The notes under the pieces: generated by a model | What the model saw: the letters and a program-made list of their open reading frames with translations, nothing else | The model's database searches: none | What the model was told of the DNA's origin: nothing | Shown here: positions 42,132-53,340 of the stretch, in pieces | Layout: each line of letters opens with the position of its first letter | Numbering within the stretch: position 1 is the stretch's first letter | Program-made: the position numbers and the translations under genes | Source of the DNA: Pseudo-nitzschia pungens | Lineage: Eukaryota > Bacillariophyta > Bacillariophyceae > Bacillariales > Bacillariaceae | DNA length: 64,000 nt | Assembly: GCA_037355855.1 (NCBI GenBank) | Contig: CM074761.1 | Coordinates: forward strand, 4,731,346 to 4,795,345 | Direction: 5' to 3'

Positions 42132-42677
42132 ATGAAGCTCGCCATCTTGTCCTCTCTTGTTGCCGGAACCGCCGCCTTTGTCGGTCCCCAAAAGGCCCAA
42201 ACTTCCACTGCCCTTGCCGCACAAAAGTTCAAGCCTAAGCTTCAATACGTACCTTGCATTGCTGTCGAGGATCTTCCAGCCCCTGGATCCGCCACCTCCG
42301 GAGTTGCTGGAGGCCTTGCCATCTGCATTGCCGTTGACCCTAAGGGATCTGTCTACGCCCTTGGTGATAAGTGCCCTCCCGTCAACCAGCCTCTTTCTTT
42401 CGGAAAGGTCAACGATGACGGAACCATCCAAGACCCTGTTCTCGGAACCAAATTCGACTTGAAGACCGGAGAAGTTGTCGGAAAGTGGTGCCCATCCGGA
42501 ATTGGACGACTCATCGGAGGAGCTTTCTCTCCCATTGGAGTCCCTACCTACCCTGTAAAGAAGAGCGGAAAGAACATCGATGTCCAAGTTGATGTCAACG
42601 CCAAGTTCAACTTCGAAGCCCAATACTGGACCGGAATTTTGGATGCCCAAGGAAAGTCCGACGGCAAGTACTACTAA
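42132..42677 (+). CDS. Plastid-targeted Rieske-like fold protein lacking the iron-sulfur ligands
   Basis: A single exon of 181 aa. Residues 1-16 (MKLAILSSLVAGTAAF) form a signal peptide with an AAF|VG junction. Residues about 50-130 follow a Rieske fold: GLAICIAVDPKGSVYALGDKC, PLSFGKVNDDGTIQDPVLGTKFDLKTGEVV. Where a Rieske protein has CxH and CxxH, this has CPPVNQPL and DPVLG, so the His ligands and the second Cys are gone and no [2Fe-2S] cluster is expected. Codon use is strongly biased (many gcc, gga, ccc, aag), the pattern of a highly expressed gene. A structural role in the plastid is possible; the function is not established by anything seen here. Confidence 0.78.
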   Translation: MKLAILSSLVAGTAAFVGPQKAQTSTALAAQKFKPKLQYVPCIAVEDLPAPGSATSGVAGGLAICIAVDPKGSVYALGDKCPPVNQPLSFGKVNDDGTIQDPVLGTKFDLKTGEVVGKWCPSGIGRLIGGAFSPIGVPTYPVKKSGKNIDVQVDVNAKFNFEAQYWTGILDAQGKSDGKYY

Positions 42678-43985
42678 GTATTTCCTCAATCTTGTTGGGA
42701 GTAATATGATTTTGACGGAGAGAAATGTTGATGCATTTTATCTCTAGTAAGTACACTAGCGTATCCATTTCTACATTCCGCCTCATCTTCTCTGCGTAGA
42801 AAGAGATGCCGGGAGGTGACTATTCTACACGCAGCCGTCTGATCACTATTATACAGTACTCTCGTTTGACGCTAAGAACAATAAATGGTAGTTACAACTA
42901 CCGATACGTATAATGCAATAAATGGTTAGACAAAAAAATACTTCTCAAAAAACTTATCAGCCCTTAGTCTGCTTAATCCCACTTCACACTAATACTTGTT
43001 TTTGCTTGATATAATCCACGACGAGGGAAGGTTGCCAACATGAATGAGGTTGCATTGAAGGAGTACGAGTCGAGCTTGCTGCTGTCAAGCGAATTTCAGT
43101 CGACACGAAGGTTCAACAGCGTGGTGAGGTGCACGAACACGTTACAATAGACATGAAACTGTAACAACTGTTGTCGCACACACAAAGTGTCCTACTCAGT
43201 TTTCTGCCATCTTATTTTTGGATGAGTACAACGAATGTATCAGATTCAATGGAACGCCAAGCAACTTTAGGAAAATATTCCCACATCTAAATACAAGAAG
43301 CTCTGCAGAAATACCAAATTGTATTGAAGAAGAATCCTAAAACTGTCCATCGTGGTAGCCGTCTCAAATCCACCAAAACAATCCCTTTTTCGTATCTGGG
43401 CAAGAGCAATCAATTTAGCCTATCATTTTGACTGCTCATGTAGATCACAGAGAGAGTTGTTGGTACTAGCACCAGAACAAGAGAATTTGATTGATTGTAC
43501 CATTTGCATTTGCCAGTGGAAAATTGTGAGATAAGCATATTCTTTCTACAGATGTCAATGTTTTCTGTATTATTTGACATTATGTGAAGTTGACTCAGTA
43601 ACAACACAGTAACAAATGCTATCTGGTCTCTCTTCCACGAATTTTGTTGTTGCTGTCCATTGTTCAGTAGGGCTCTACGTACCGGAGCAAAGGAGTGATT
43701 GTCGACAGCTTCAGTATTTTACACGAGAGGACTACGTAGAACACCGTAACGGATACTGAATGGGCGTCAAACTGAAAAATCCGTGAGACGAATGTTTTGA
43801 GTCGAAGGACCCGCAACACATATTTTGATACGACAAATAGTGGTCGCAAGACAGAGGAAGGATTTGAAACATTCCGTCCCTCAGCACAGATATACAGTAG
43901 CAATACAATTAACTGCAGAAAGCAGTGCTGTTACCTCTTATCACAGTTTCCGTTTTGGCGTATCGTACGAATCGTCGGACTAATT
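42678..43985. other. Intergenic stretch, nothing recognised
   Basis: Frames at 43352-43534 and 43664-43903 have no domain. No repeat of note. Confidence 0.5.
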
Positions 43986-44690
43986 ATGGCAAACACCGTC
44001 GATCTGCTGCCGACCAATTTACAGCACACTCTGCAATTGATTGTCGCAAGAGCGAATGCTGCTGGCGGCAGTATCCGAGTAATACTGCTGTCGACTGCAG
44101 AGGGGTAAGCGAACAAAACAGATTCTTCCAGTTCAGTGGCAGAATCCAAGGTTGTGTTGCTTTCCTGAAAAAAGCATGAACAACTCTCACGTCGTTGTTG
44201 TTTCCTTCGATAGCGTTCCTCTGGGTCGAGTGTATTCTCCTGCAGACCAAATGTCTCCCCTTGATGAAGAAGTACTGAGTAACATTGAAAGTACATGGGC
44301 CCCTGCAAGTAAACAGTTCCCTCTGCTCCATATGGGGAAGGAAGTAAAGGTTGTAACAGCAATTTACGATCAAAGTGAGTACAATCCAAAGTCATGTCAA
44401 AAATCTACTTGCGTGATACCGTATAGTGGAGTTGCTGATGGTTTATTTCTTCTTTGGCATGCTATTCAATTCAACTTTTTCATATTATGAAAGGAACGAT
44501 TTTCCATATTTACCAAGCCCCTGTGGTCGTAACGTTACTTGTAGGGATGAATGCAAATCTAGGAGCTGTTCGGTCAACTGCAATACCATTGTTGAAACAG
44601 GTATTGGAACCCTTGTGTTCTACTCTACTGAATAGCTTAGCACCCGCACAAACAGATCACGCTTATCCGCAGCAAGGCTACTATCAGTAA
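43986..44690 (+). CDS. Roadblock/LC7-type protein resembling LAMTOR3 (MP1), three exons
   Basis: Exons are 43986-44104, 44214-44374 and 44494-44690, 158 aa, phases 2 and 1, all GT-AG. The joined protein has the roadblock order: an N-terminal helix (LQHTLQLIVARA), a strand (SIRVILLSTAEGVPLGRVY), a long insert (SPADQMSPLDEEVLSNIES), MGKEVKVVTAIYDQRTIFHIYQ, PVVVTLLVGMNANLGAV, and a final helix (AIPLLKQVLEPLCSTLLNSL). In LAMTOR3 the same positions carry a dxxGVPv turn, LGKNKSIICYY, YQVVQFN, PLVVSFIA..ANTG and a C-terminal helix. LAMTOR3 is part of the Ragulator scaffold that places TORC1 and MAPK signalling on lysosomes. The subfamily call is from pattern similarity only; roadblock fold confidence is higher. 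The stop is 5 bp from the next gene's stop. Confidence 0.65.
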
Positions 44691-44695
44691 TAGAT

Positions 44696-46330
44696 TTATC
44701 GCGACAATTTTATAAACTCTTTTTTGCAGGTTGCCTCATGGTCTGCTAAATTCTTACTCGTCGTCTTGTGCTTCTTATTCAATTCGGAGATGTCGGTCGT
44801 CGATTTTTGCACATGATTCTCTACCTTCTGTTTCAATGCCTTGTTTTCTTCCTCCAATGTGATTACCCGTTTGTTCAGATTGTTCATGACATTTTGGTAT
44901 TCCATCATTCTGTTAACAGCCAGCATCAGATGTGTATTAGCCTCTTCGGTGAGGTGCTTCTGCAAATCGCAAGCTCGAACTACCACTTTGCAGCCAATTT
45001 CTTTATATGGACACTCCACGTCACGTAACCTGCAAACTTGTGTATTGTGAAAATCCAATTGGTGCCGGGGGAAACGATCTCCGCATTCGCATTCGATGAT
45101 TTTGTAAGGACACTCTTTGTCGTGTTCATCAACATACAATCTAGACATTTTCAGGGGACAACCGTCATTGGGGCATGGAACTCTGTAGAATTTGCAATCT
45201 TCACCGCAATTCGGTCGGTCACAATGGAGTTGGAATTCGGGATCTAGCTTTTTCACTATTAGGGTCGATATAGCATCGCATTCCATTTCAGAAAAGCATT
45301 GGCGACTGACCATGGTTTTGCGTTTTTCGAACTCTTCTTTTCCCGTTCGATTCTCGAATGGAAAGTCCACACTTTTCAACAATCGGTTCATCACTGCGGA
45401 CGAGAACAATACCAAGTCAGATCGCGCAGCTCTGTTTACAGCGTTCAATGATTGCAGCGTCACTATGACTCATCTTACGGATTGCGTCTTACCATTGAAA
45501 AGCTTACCTGTCCTTGCTTGCTCATTTGCGACAAATTTTTCCAGTTTTATTCGTAGCTGATCCAATTGATAAAATGCGTCGGCACTGGTTTGCCCATTAC
45601 TGTTCTCCGGTTGGCGAATGGAAATATTGATTATTCTTTCTTTTAGGGGAAGAGTTACGGCATCGGTGTATACTTTGGGACTGTGCAGAAGTGAACAATA
45701 TGCTAGCGTGTCCAACAAGAGTTGACCTAAGGCGTTCGTAGCAGAAGAATCGACCTGAGAGCATTTCTCGGATATTGATCGGCTGGAGAGGAAGAAGAAA
45801 AAGGGTACAAAATTGCATTGGTATCATTGGCCCTTGCCTGCACCTCTTAACCAAAAATCGACCACCACAGTGAACGATACTCACTCGACGAATTCATCGG
45901 GGTTGAATAGTTTCGTTCGATACAGTCTCCGGAAGCGGACGAAATGCATCATTCCTCGATTCGGTTTGGCATTCTTGACCGACTCTGGTCGAAAATCAGT
46001 GGCGTACATCCATTGCGTGGCCGGTTTGAATTCTTCTTTCTCATAATTCCAGCCTCGACCCAGTAGCACTAGATCTTCACTTGCCTCATCAGGAGATTTC
46101 CAAACCATCGAACCATCGGCAGTAGAAAAAGGTCCTCTGTCATTGGGCAAGAGTCCTCTTCTACCGAAACCTCCACCAACCCAATACCTCTCGTTTTCGT
46201 CGATTTCGACAATAATCTCCATGATGCACTCTGGTCCTTGCTTAGTCAGTTTCCGTCCCTTCTCTCTATTGAATAGAACGGTGCTAATGTCCCAGCATTT
46301 GATGTCTTGTAATCCAATCAATCCTATCAC
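44696..46330 (-). CDS. DysF-domain protein with C-terminal TRAF-type zinc fingers and coiled coil, three or more exons
   Basis: Exons found are 46330-45885, 45782-45508 and 45462-44696, phases 2 and 1, 495 aa. The 5' end is open: the frame before 46330 has no in-frame ATG before a stop, so an upstream exon is likely, with a possible acceptor TTACAAG at about 46308; ATG 46222 is an alternative start. Exon 1 holds a dysferlin-type DysF motif (ENERYWVGGGFGRRGLLPNDR, then WNYEKEEF and FVRFRRLYRTKLF) as in peroxins, ferlins and TECPR1. Exon 2 is helical. Exon 3 carries about three TRAF-type zinc fingers (CGEDCKFYRVPCPNDGCPLKM, then CPYKIIEC and CPYKEIGC) and a coiled coil. No RING is seen. DysF binds membrane lipids in known proteins; ubiquitin signalling via TRAF fingers is inference. 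Confidence 0.75.
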
Positions 46331-46873
46331 AATGCTATGTCACACTTGGCACGTAGACATTACGAGGAACGAAAACATTGAACGTCGAATTCTCCGCTCA
46401 TCATCCGAATGGCTATCTCGTACCGGTACGAAGTATTTTTCGCGAGAAGTATGGATACTCCTGCTTGTACTTGGATACTTACCGGCACTTGTTATCTGTA
46501 CGGTACGAAGACGATGCAAACTTTAGTCGGAAAAAAGCCGGTCATAATCTTCGGTAGAAATATTTTGTGAGAATTTCTTCATTACTTCGTATTTTAGTCG
46601 AGTCCTGGATAGAATGATACGTGTAGTTAGTCAAACGAATCAATTATTTTCATCATTCTGAGTTTTCATGTCGATCGTCCGGCACTCACGAGCCCAACGA
46701 TGATACGGCAGCACGGGGCAACACCAGAGGGCTAAGCTAAATTGCCCGTAACTGCTTCCGCTAAGTTGGTTTCGATCAATGCTCCCACAGGAGCATCATC
46801 AGCAATGTTGGACTGAAGAAGACGACTTAGAAACGACTAGCAAAAGCAGGGAAATACATACCAGACAGGAAAA
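46331..46873. other. Divergent promoter stretch
   Basis: Lies between the DysF-TRAF gene and SmD3. It may hold an unlocated 5' exon of the former; a GTAAGT donor on the minus strand lies at about 46476-46471, but no start codon in a compatible frame could be found. Confidence 0.5.
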
Positions 46874-47637
46874 ATGAGTAAGTTACGATCTCCGTCTGGG
46901 GTTGCTGCCTGCATCTCTTTATCCCAATGAGGCTGATGCTCGATCTAGACGATGTGTCGCGCGGCTGCGGTCCTTGCCATCGATTGTACTTTTTTCGTGA
47001 TGTTCTTAACGGCGATTGTTCTTTTTATTACGCCTTTCTCTTTCCGCAGGCAACGTGGGGGTGCCTATCAAACTGTTGTACGAGGCGGAAGGGATGAAGG
47101 TCACTGCGGAGGTAGGTGTTACGAGTTCGTTTGGCCGTGTTTTCTCTTCCCGGAAGACGTCGTTGTCGGTACTTTACTCGTTCGAGTCCAAATCTCTGCC
47201 CTAAAACTTGCTATTGTGATTGACTTCTTGTTTCATGTATTTCATGGTTCAGATGAAGAACGGTGAGATCTATAGAGGGCTACTGATAAGTGCGGAAGAT
47301 ACGATGAATATTACTTTGTCCGATGTTCTAAGGACGGCACGAAATGGTCAAATATCAAAACTTCCAAGCGTCTACCTTCGAGGGAGCAGCATTCGGTTCA
47401 TTGCACTTCCCGATATTCTCAAGAACGCACCCGTATTCCAAAAAGTCACGACAATGAAGAGAAAAATGGAAAAAGAGCTACAGCAGAGACAAGAGGGTAA
47501 GCTAAGAATTTTGTATCCAGTGCATCCTAGTATTCTGAATTGTTTTCCATTCTGTTTGTATACGATACATACTAATTATTGTTTGCCTTTTCTTTTGCGG
47601 CATCGCAGGAGGTATGAAGAGGAAACGCGGGGACTAA
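46874..47637 (+). CDS. SmD3: Small nuclear ribonucleoprotein Sm D3, four exons with a 4-nt first coding exon
   Basis: Exons are 46874-46877, 47050-47111, 47253-47496 and 47609-47637, 112 aa, phases 1, 0 and 1. The first coding exon is just ATGA before GTAAGT, and the Ser codon is completed by the next exon, giving MSNVGVPIKLLYEAEGMKVT. Sm motif 1 (GVPIKLLYEAEG...NGEIYRGLLISAEDTMN) and Sm motif 2 (VYLRGSSIRFIALPDILKNAP) match SmD3 closely. The last exon encodes a short basic tail ending KRKRGD instead of a long RG repeat. SmD3 is one of seven Sm proteins forming the ring on spliceosomal U snRNAs in the nucleus. Confidence 0.93.
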
Positions 47638-49084
47638 TATGATCTTTACAATCATGCACAATTAATTTTTCAAACGTCGACAAAACACTTGATCTTAGCA
47701 TCTAATCTTCATTATAGCTTAGCAGATAGCTTAGCAGATACTCATTCTTTATTAAGTCGAAATCTCCAATTTTGCGGACATACTTTTTGATTCTGATTTT
47801 TTTCGTCCTGTACGTTTCGCCGGTGTCAAACAACAACGGTCGTATCAACAACCAACACTACTTAACTTTGTTCGACCTTGGTTGTCAATTGCCTCCTTTT
47901 CGTCCCCTTTTGTTATCTAATAATGACAATGTATTTTACAACGGTTTCTGCGGAGTTTGTGGCAAATAAATCCCAAACCGTTTCTTGCAAGAAATTCTTT
48001 GTCTGCTAAACTTGTCATCCGGAGAAAATCGTGCTGGATGAGCACTTTCTGTGATCTTTCCATCAGGAGTTTCTTTCTGCGAAAATCAACATGTGATTCA
48101 TGGAATCGGAACATATATTGAAAATTTAGTAAGACTGCGCCATTCATGCTTTCAAGTTAAAGTTTCGACCGCCCAACTAGATCCGAAATTCATTGGCCTC
48201 AGACGCTTCCGTTAATGCCGCATGCAACGGAAACAGCTTATCGCAGGAAACTTACCTTGAGGGTGTACACTCGTTTGCCCTCGGAATCCAAGTAATACAT
48301 CAAGTGCATGTTGCTATTTTTCAACCGGAAAGAGTTGTTTGTTGGAATCGAGATGCAGGTCCTTTCTGTTCTGCGGATTATCTTGACGTCGCCGATATCG
48401 TTTCTAATTGTCGCTCATTGCTCATTTCCTTTCCTTTCCGAGTGCCGAAGGACGGCGGCATCTAGCGACTCGTAACCTTACTACTTGCACCGTACTCGTA
48501 TTAGTCTCCGTACAAGGAAATCTTACCGTAGCATACAGTAACCTTACTCGTAGCCGATTTCTAAAGGGTAGGCAGGGTTGAGATTGATGCGATTGGTTGT
48601 ACGTGAATGTAACAAAAATCACATCATGCAACCAGACATAGCTACGTTGACGCTACGTGCTCCTGGTACTACAAAGGATTCACGACTGATCTATTCGTAA
48701 AACGATTCATAGAACGGTAGATGTACAGACCATTGGTTTGATGCTGATTGGTTGATTGGTTGATTGGTTGATTGATTTATTCAGTCATTCATTCTAATCG
48801 TCCCGTTGTGCTATCCTTTCCTTATCGGTACTCGTAATAAATACCAATACGTGGAAAGTACGTAGAAAGTACGAATGTCAGTCATATGGTATCTTCTATC
48901 GTCGATCTTCGCTACCGGTACGGGTACAGCTCATTTTCCAGTTCCATTCTGAAGATTCAGCAAATCGTTTCATCATTATTCGGTTGGAGACTCTGGTGTC
49001 GTCGAATAGTTCAGATACCGGTAGATGAAAAGATGAACTGTTCTCCGTCTCACGTCAATTGGTTTCAAAAAGGGGCACTTTTCA
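47638..49084. other. Intergenic stretch with short repeats
   Basis: No supported gene; frame 48193-48465 has no ATG of its own and no domain. Exact GTAACCTTAC words lie at 48472-48481 and 48538-48547. Two tandem tagcttagcag units lie at about 47716-47738, and a gattggtt repeat lies at 48746-48777. Confidence 0.5.
48746..48777. repeat. (GATTGGTT)n short tandem repeat
   Basis: About four copies of the octamer gattggtt, followed by gattgatttattcagtcattcattc. Confidence 0.9.
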
Positions 49085-50533
49085 ATGAGGCGGACTCTAA
49101 TTCTATTTAGTTTTCTGTTGTGGTATTGGAATCGTTGGGCGCCGCGATTTTTCGTCTGTGCCCACGACAATGGATTAGCCCTCACACCACCCCTTGGGTG
49201 GCGATCGTGGAATCTTTATGAAGGAAACGTCCATCAATATCAGATCACACGCATTATGGATGGGATGGTGCGACGCAATCGGAAGGATCATTTAGGCAAT
49301 GCGGTCTCTCTTGCTGATCTTGGCTACCGCGACGTTGGTTTGGACGACACTTGGCAAGCATGCAATTCCCCCAAAGCGGCTGACGGCATGCATTACCATG
49401 ATCAGTACGGCAACCCGATAGTGAATTATGACCGCTTTCCTTCACTCTCTGATATGACTAGTCACGCCAAAAATCTGAACTTGACGGCAGGTTGGTATGC
49501 TAACAATTGTGCCTGCAGGTGAGTTTCATGGGTATTTTCATCGTATTGCGAGAACAGTGCTCTGCAGCACCTAGTCTCTTAATTTTGAGTTGTATCACCA
49601 ACACTTTGCAATTCAATTTCTTTCAGCGACCATTGTCGAAATCGTACCGAATGTGCTCTCCAGATAAGAAGCGATGTCAAAGCTCTAGTTCGATATGGCT
49701 TCTCGTCGCTCAAGGTGGACGGCTGCGGAAACGAATCCGATTTAAGAGTATGGAATAAGTATCTTGAGATATTCACTTTAGACTCTACTCCGATTCTGGT
49801 CGAGAATTGTCACGGCAGAGATCCGCGTTTCAAGCCCAATCGAACCCTGCCCCCCTCCGAAGGTTGTCCCTATCATTTCTACCGAACTTCTATCGATATA
49901 CGAAACCACTATCCGAGCATCATGCATAATCTTGGAACAATTGAACCCTTTCGCAAATCCAACTCAAGCTATCCCGGCTGTTGGGCTTACGGTGACATGT
50001 TGCAGGTCGGTGTTGGGAATGGATTGTCTCTAGCGGAAACTCGAAGTCATTTTGGAGGTTGGGCCATAGTTTCGTCGCCACTAATCTTGTCTCATGATGT
50101 AAACGATGATGGTATTATGGACAGGATTTGGGACATTATATCAAACCGCGAAGTGTTGGCAGTCAATCAGGCTTATTTTGGAGATTCCGGAGGGGTCTTC
50201 AGCGTTGCGAACGAAACAATTGTGTTGGAATATGGTAAATTCCAAACGGAAGTTCCTATCTATCAGTATTTTTCCAAACCGCTAGCATTGAACGAGGTCG
50301 CTGTGTTGTTGCTGAACAGTGGCAAGACCACAAAGTTGTTGGACGTCAAATTTGCAGACATACCGGGGTTAAGTGATGGGATAGGTGGCGGGGAGGAATT
50401 CTTTGTCCGCGATTTGTGGGCTCATGCGGATATAGGTGCTTTCCGAAATTCTTTGACCATATCGGTAGAAAGTCACGATGCCTCGTTCCTTCTTATTACC
50501 AAACGTGATGATGTCGGCAAAAGTGTCGCATAA
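49085..50533 (+). CDS. GH27 alpha-galactosidase, two exons
   Basis: Exons are 49085-49518 and 49627-50533, phase 2, 446 aa. A hydrophobic N-terminus (MRRTLILFSFLLWYWNRW) is a signal peptide. The mature enzyme opens with NGLALTPPLGWRSWNLYEG, the GH27 signature (x-TPPMGWxSWN). Other family elements are YRDVGLDDTWQ, AGWYANNCACSDHC with a disulfide pattern, LKVDGCGNESD with the nucleophile Asp at about residue 176, and GCWAYGDMLQVG with the acid/base Asp at about 268. The C-terminal beta domain continues to residue 446. The enzyme hydrolyses terminal alpha-galactosides in secretory or lysosome-like compartments; specificity for Gal versus GalNAc is not decided here. Confidence 0.92.
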
Positions 50534-51991
50534 TCTGGAACGGTATCGTTTAGTGTTCGTCACGCACGCGCAAAAAGGGAGACACAAACGCCATGCATGG
50601 CATGTATTTGCTGTATGCCCTATGTTTCCAACGAAATTGAAACTACACGAAATGGGTTTCGGCTTTCGAGTCCACATCAAAAGACACTGAGATGACGGTT
50701 TTCAACAGTCCTCCCTTTCGGTATGGGTTGCTGTATTTCGACGTCTCGAATTTCATTTTTCTGACAAGGAATATTCGATGGCAGAAGATCATTGTAGTGG
50801 GAATCATTTTAGTAGTAGGGCTCAAAAGGATCCACATACCCAAATTCAAATACTGAAAGTTCTTTTCACAAACAGTCTAACACACTCGAACTTGTACTTG
50901 CATCGTCAGTCAACGCACTGCTGTTCTTGCAGCCTTTCTGATGAACCAAAAAATTAGCGCGAACTAGACAACGAAGTAATTAGAAGGACAAAAGATACTA
51001 GTATGCTTAAACTCGTATTGCTTTGTTGACTAGTAGTACCAGTACTAGTACCAGTATTTGATTGTTGAAAAGCTTCAGATACGAAGATCAACGATCGCCA
51101 AACTTGATACTCATCGTATGCATTTGATGCACGACGCACGAGGACGTGGGGTAGTGATCTTCTCCTGGAGCAGACATGAGACAAGAGACAGAAATGATAA
51201 GGAAGGTGGTGGGGACCAAGCACGAATACTTCTTCGTAAGGGTAAGGTTACTATCTTAGATCTTGTTGATAAATCATTACAGTACTGTATTTTTTTCTTC
51301 GTTCATACGTACCGGTACTCGTACGTGCACGTACGGTAGTTCATTACTTCTATTTATTTTTTGTTCCCCCGTTGATGTCACACCCTCGACATTATGGCGT
51401 TTTGATTTGTCCTCCGGAGCGCGCGGGGTGGGCGCCAAAAGGTGTGGGTTGAATGGAGAAGTCAACCGAGAAGCGACTCACACACAAACTTGAGAAACAA
51501 GAAAATTCGACCGGGATCATTCTATCGTAGCAACAACGGCAAGCACCTTATCATCCATAAACTTGAGCAACATTCTTCCAGCGAGCCCTCGCCGATACGT
51601 ACTAGAGACACATAAAGGCGGGAGGTTTTCGTGCACCAATACCGGACATCTTGATTGGAACACAACTGTTGCACCGTGAGTATATCGGTGTGACGCTCAA
51701 GGTGCCATAGACTCGACTCCTCACTCACTCACTCACTCGATGTCATTCTCCACTCGACGACTCCACTCCACTCCACTTCCGCAGCAACCAGCCCGTGGTG
51801 ATGAGAGTACCAATTTCCGCGTCACAAGCTCCCTGTCGTGATTTTCACAAAAAGAATCATCCGTCCATTCATCGAGTGCGATAGTTTTTTTGTGGATGTC
51901 AGTTTCGAAGCAACAAAAGGACACTTCATCAGTTGAATGAAGAGTATTCTTCTTTTTTGTCCAAGTGCAACAACCATCAGTTCCTCATAGC
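50534..51991. other. Intergenic stretch with CTAGTAC and TCAC repeats
   Basis: No supported gene. agtagtaccagtactagtaccag lies at about 51032-51055, an exact GTAAGGTTAC at 51242-51251 and a tcac tetranucleotide run at 51720-51738. Confidence 0.5.
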
Positions 51992-53340
51992 ATGGCCAAA
52001 AAGATTAAGAAACCAAACGAGAACGATGTTCTCTTGGGCCGAGGTGGAAAGAACAATCAGTGGATTGGAAACGAAAAGCTTCGAAATCTTGCCCGAGGAC
52101 GATGTCAAAAGTATCAAACGGCATCAAAGAAGGGCAAGTCTCAAATATCGAGAGGCCTAGTGGAAGAAGTTCGGCAGTTGAAACCCCCGGGGAGGTAAGA
52201 TACACCGGAATTTGAAGCGCCCTTCGTCGCAAACGAGTTGTCTCAGAGCAAATAGCATGTTGTACCGTATGCTCACAGATCTGTTGCTTTAGATTTTTGC
52301 GCAAGTGCTCGGAGAGCTCGGACGAATGGGAAGACGTGGGCGATGAGATTGCACGAGAGAAAGCGAGCCAAGTGCTTCGCGATGCAATTCAAGCGAGGAA
52401 ACTTTTCAGTGGCGATCGTGACAAAAAGAAGCGGGACGATACAACTCGAGGTCCCGAAGCAAGCAGCCATGACGAAAGAAGCGTTCGGGACGATGCAACT
52501 CGTGTCGCCGAAACCAGAAGGAAGGATCCCCCTCGTAGGACGACGAAGATTCCAGTACAACGGCCATCACCCCTGAACTGCAGAGAGCCATTGCCCATTT
52601 CTCGGGGGAGGGGTCATCCTTCCGTTCAATATGGGACTTCTGGACACAACTATTCACCGGATTTATTGTCCCTGCATCACCAATACAATTCATACGGTCG
52701 CCTGCCCCAAGCTCCACTCCATCGCGCACTGGGGGGCGATTCGCACGATTCACCGGAGTTTAGAGCGGAATCCGTCCCGTATCAATATCCGGTGACACCT
52801 GTGTCTTCCATGATCGCTCCCCCCCTGGCACGAAAACGATCGAGATATGGTCACGAATCACCGCTCGTGCAAGGATATCACAGGTATCCATATCCTACCC
52901 CAATACGAAGTGTCGCCGACCCCGCTACGCCACCATCATCCATGGTGTTCACCCCCACTCCCAATACCAAAGCGCGAGAACTGGCGTTCTCTCCACCGAA
53001 TCCGGGAGCCCTCATGCCACCCACGAGTCGAAACACGAACACAGATTTACCACAGTCATGCGCCAGATGCGTCTCGACACTGAAGCCGGACCCAGGCCCA
53101 GCGCAAGCCACAACTCTGGCTACAAGCAACCATAAACAAACGGATCACTCTCCTTCCTCTGGCAGATGTGTCTCGACACTCAAGGCTACAGAAAAACAGC
53201 ACTCTGGCACAAGCGAGTTGGCCCAGTTCCCGGCAGCTCCAATACAGGATTCAAAACCAATCACCGGCAACGGTGGCAACCAAGATTTTGACTTCCTATT
53301 CAATGAAGATGTTCTATCCGAAGACGATTTAACTTTCTAA
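51992..53340 (+). CDS. LLGRGG-domain (DUF6824-type) protein, two exons
   Basis: Exons are 51992-52194 and 52293-53340, phase 2, 416 aa. The domain at about residues 10-100 reads NENDVLLGRGG, then GNEKLRNLARGRCQKYQTASKKGKS, and PPGRFLRKCSESSDEWEDVGDEIAREKASQVLRDAI assembled across the intron, the full pattern of a domain expanded in diatoms. Its biochemical role is not known; a nuclear or DNA-linked role is often supposed. The rest is Pro/Ser/Arg-rich and disordered, with two copies of RCVSTLK (about 335 and 371) and an acidic C-terminus (FDFLFNEDVLSEDDLTF) resembling a transactivation tail. ATG 51992 follows a GTG-led frame extension. Confidence 0.8.

Noticed and set aside
48193..48465. 90-codon plus-strand frame
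   Set aside because: It begins without an ATG, has no domain, and lies beside two dispersed GTAACCTTAC words, so chance is likely.
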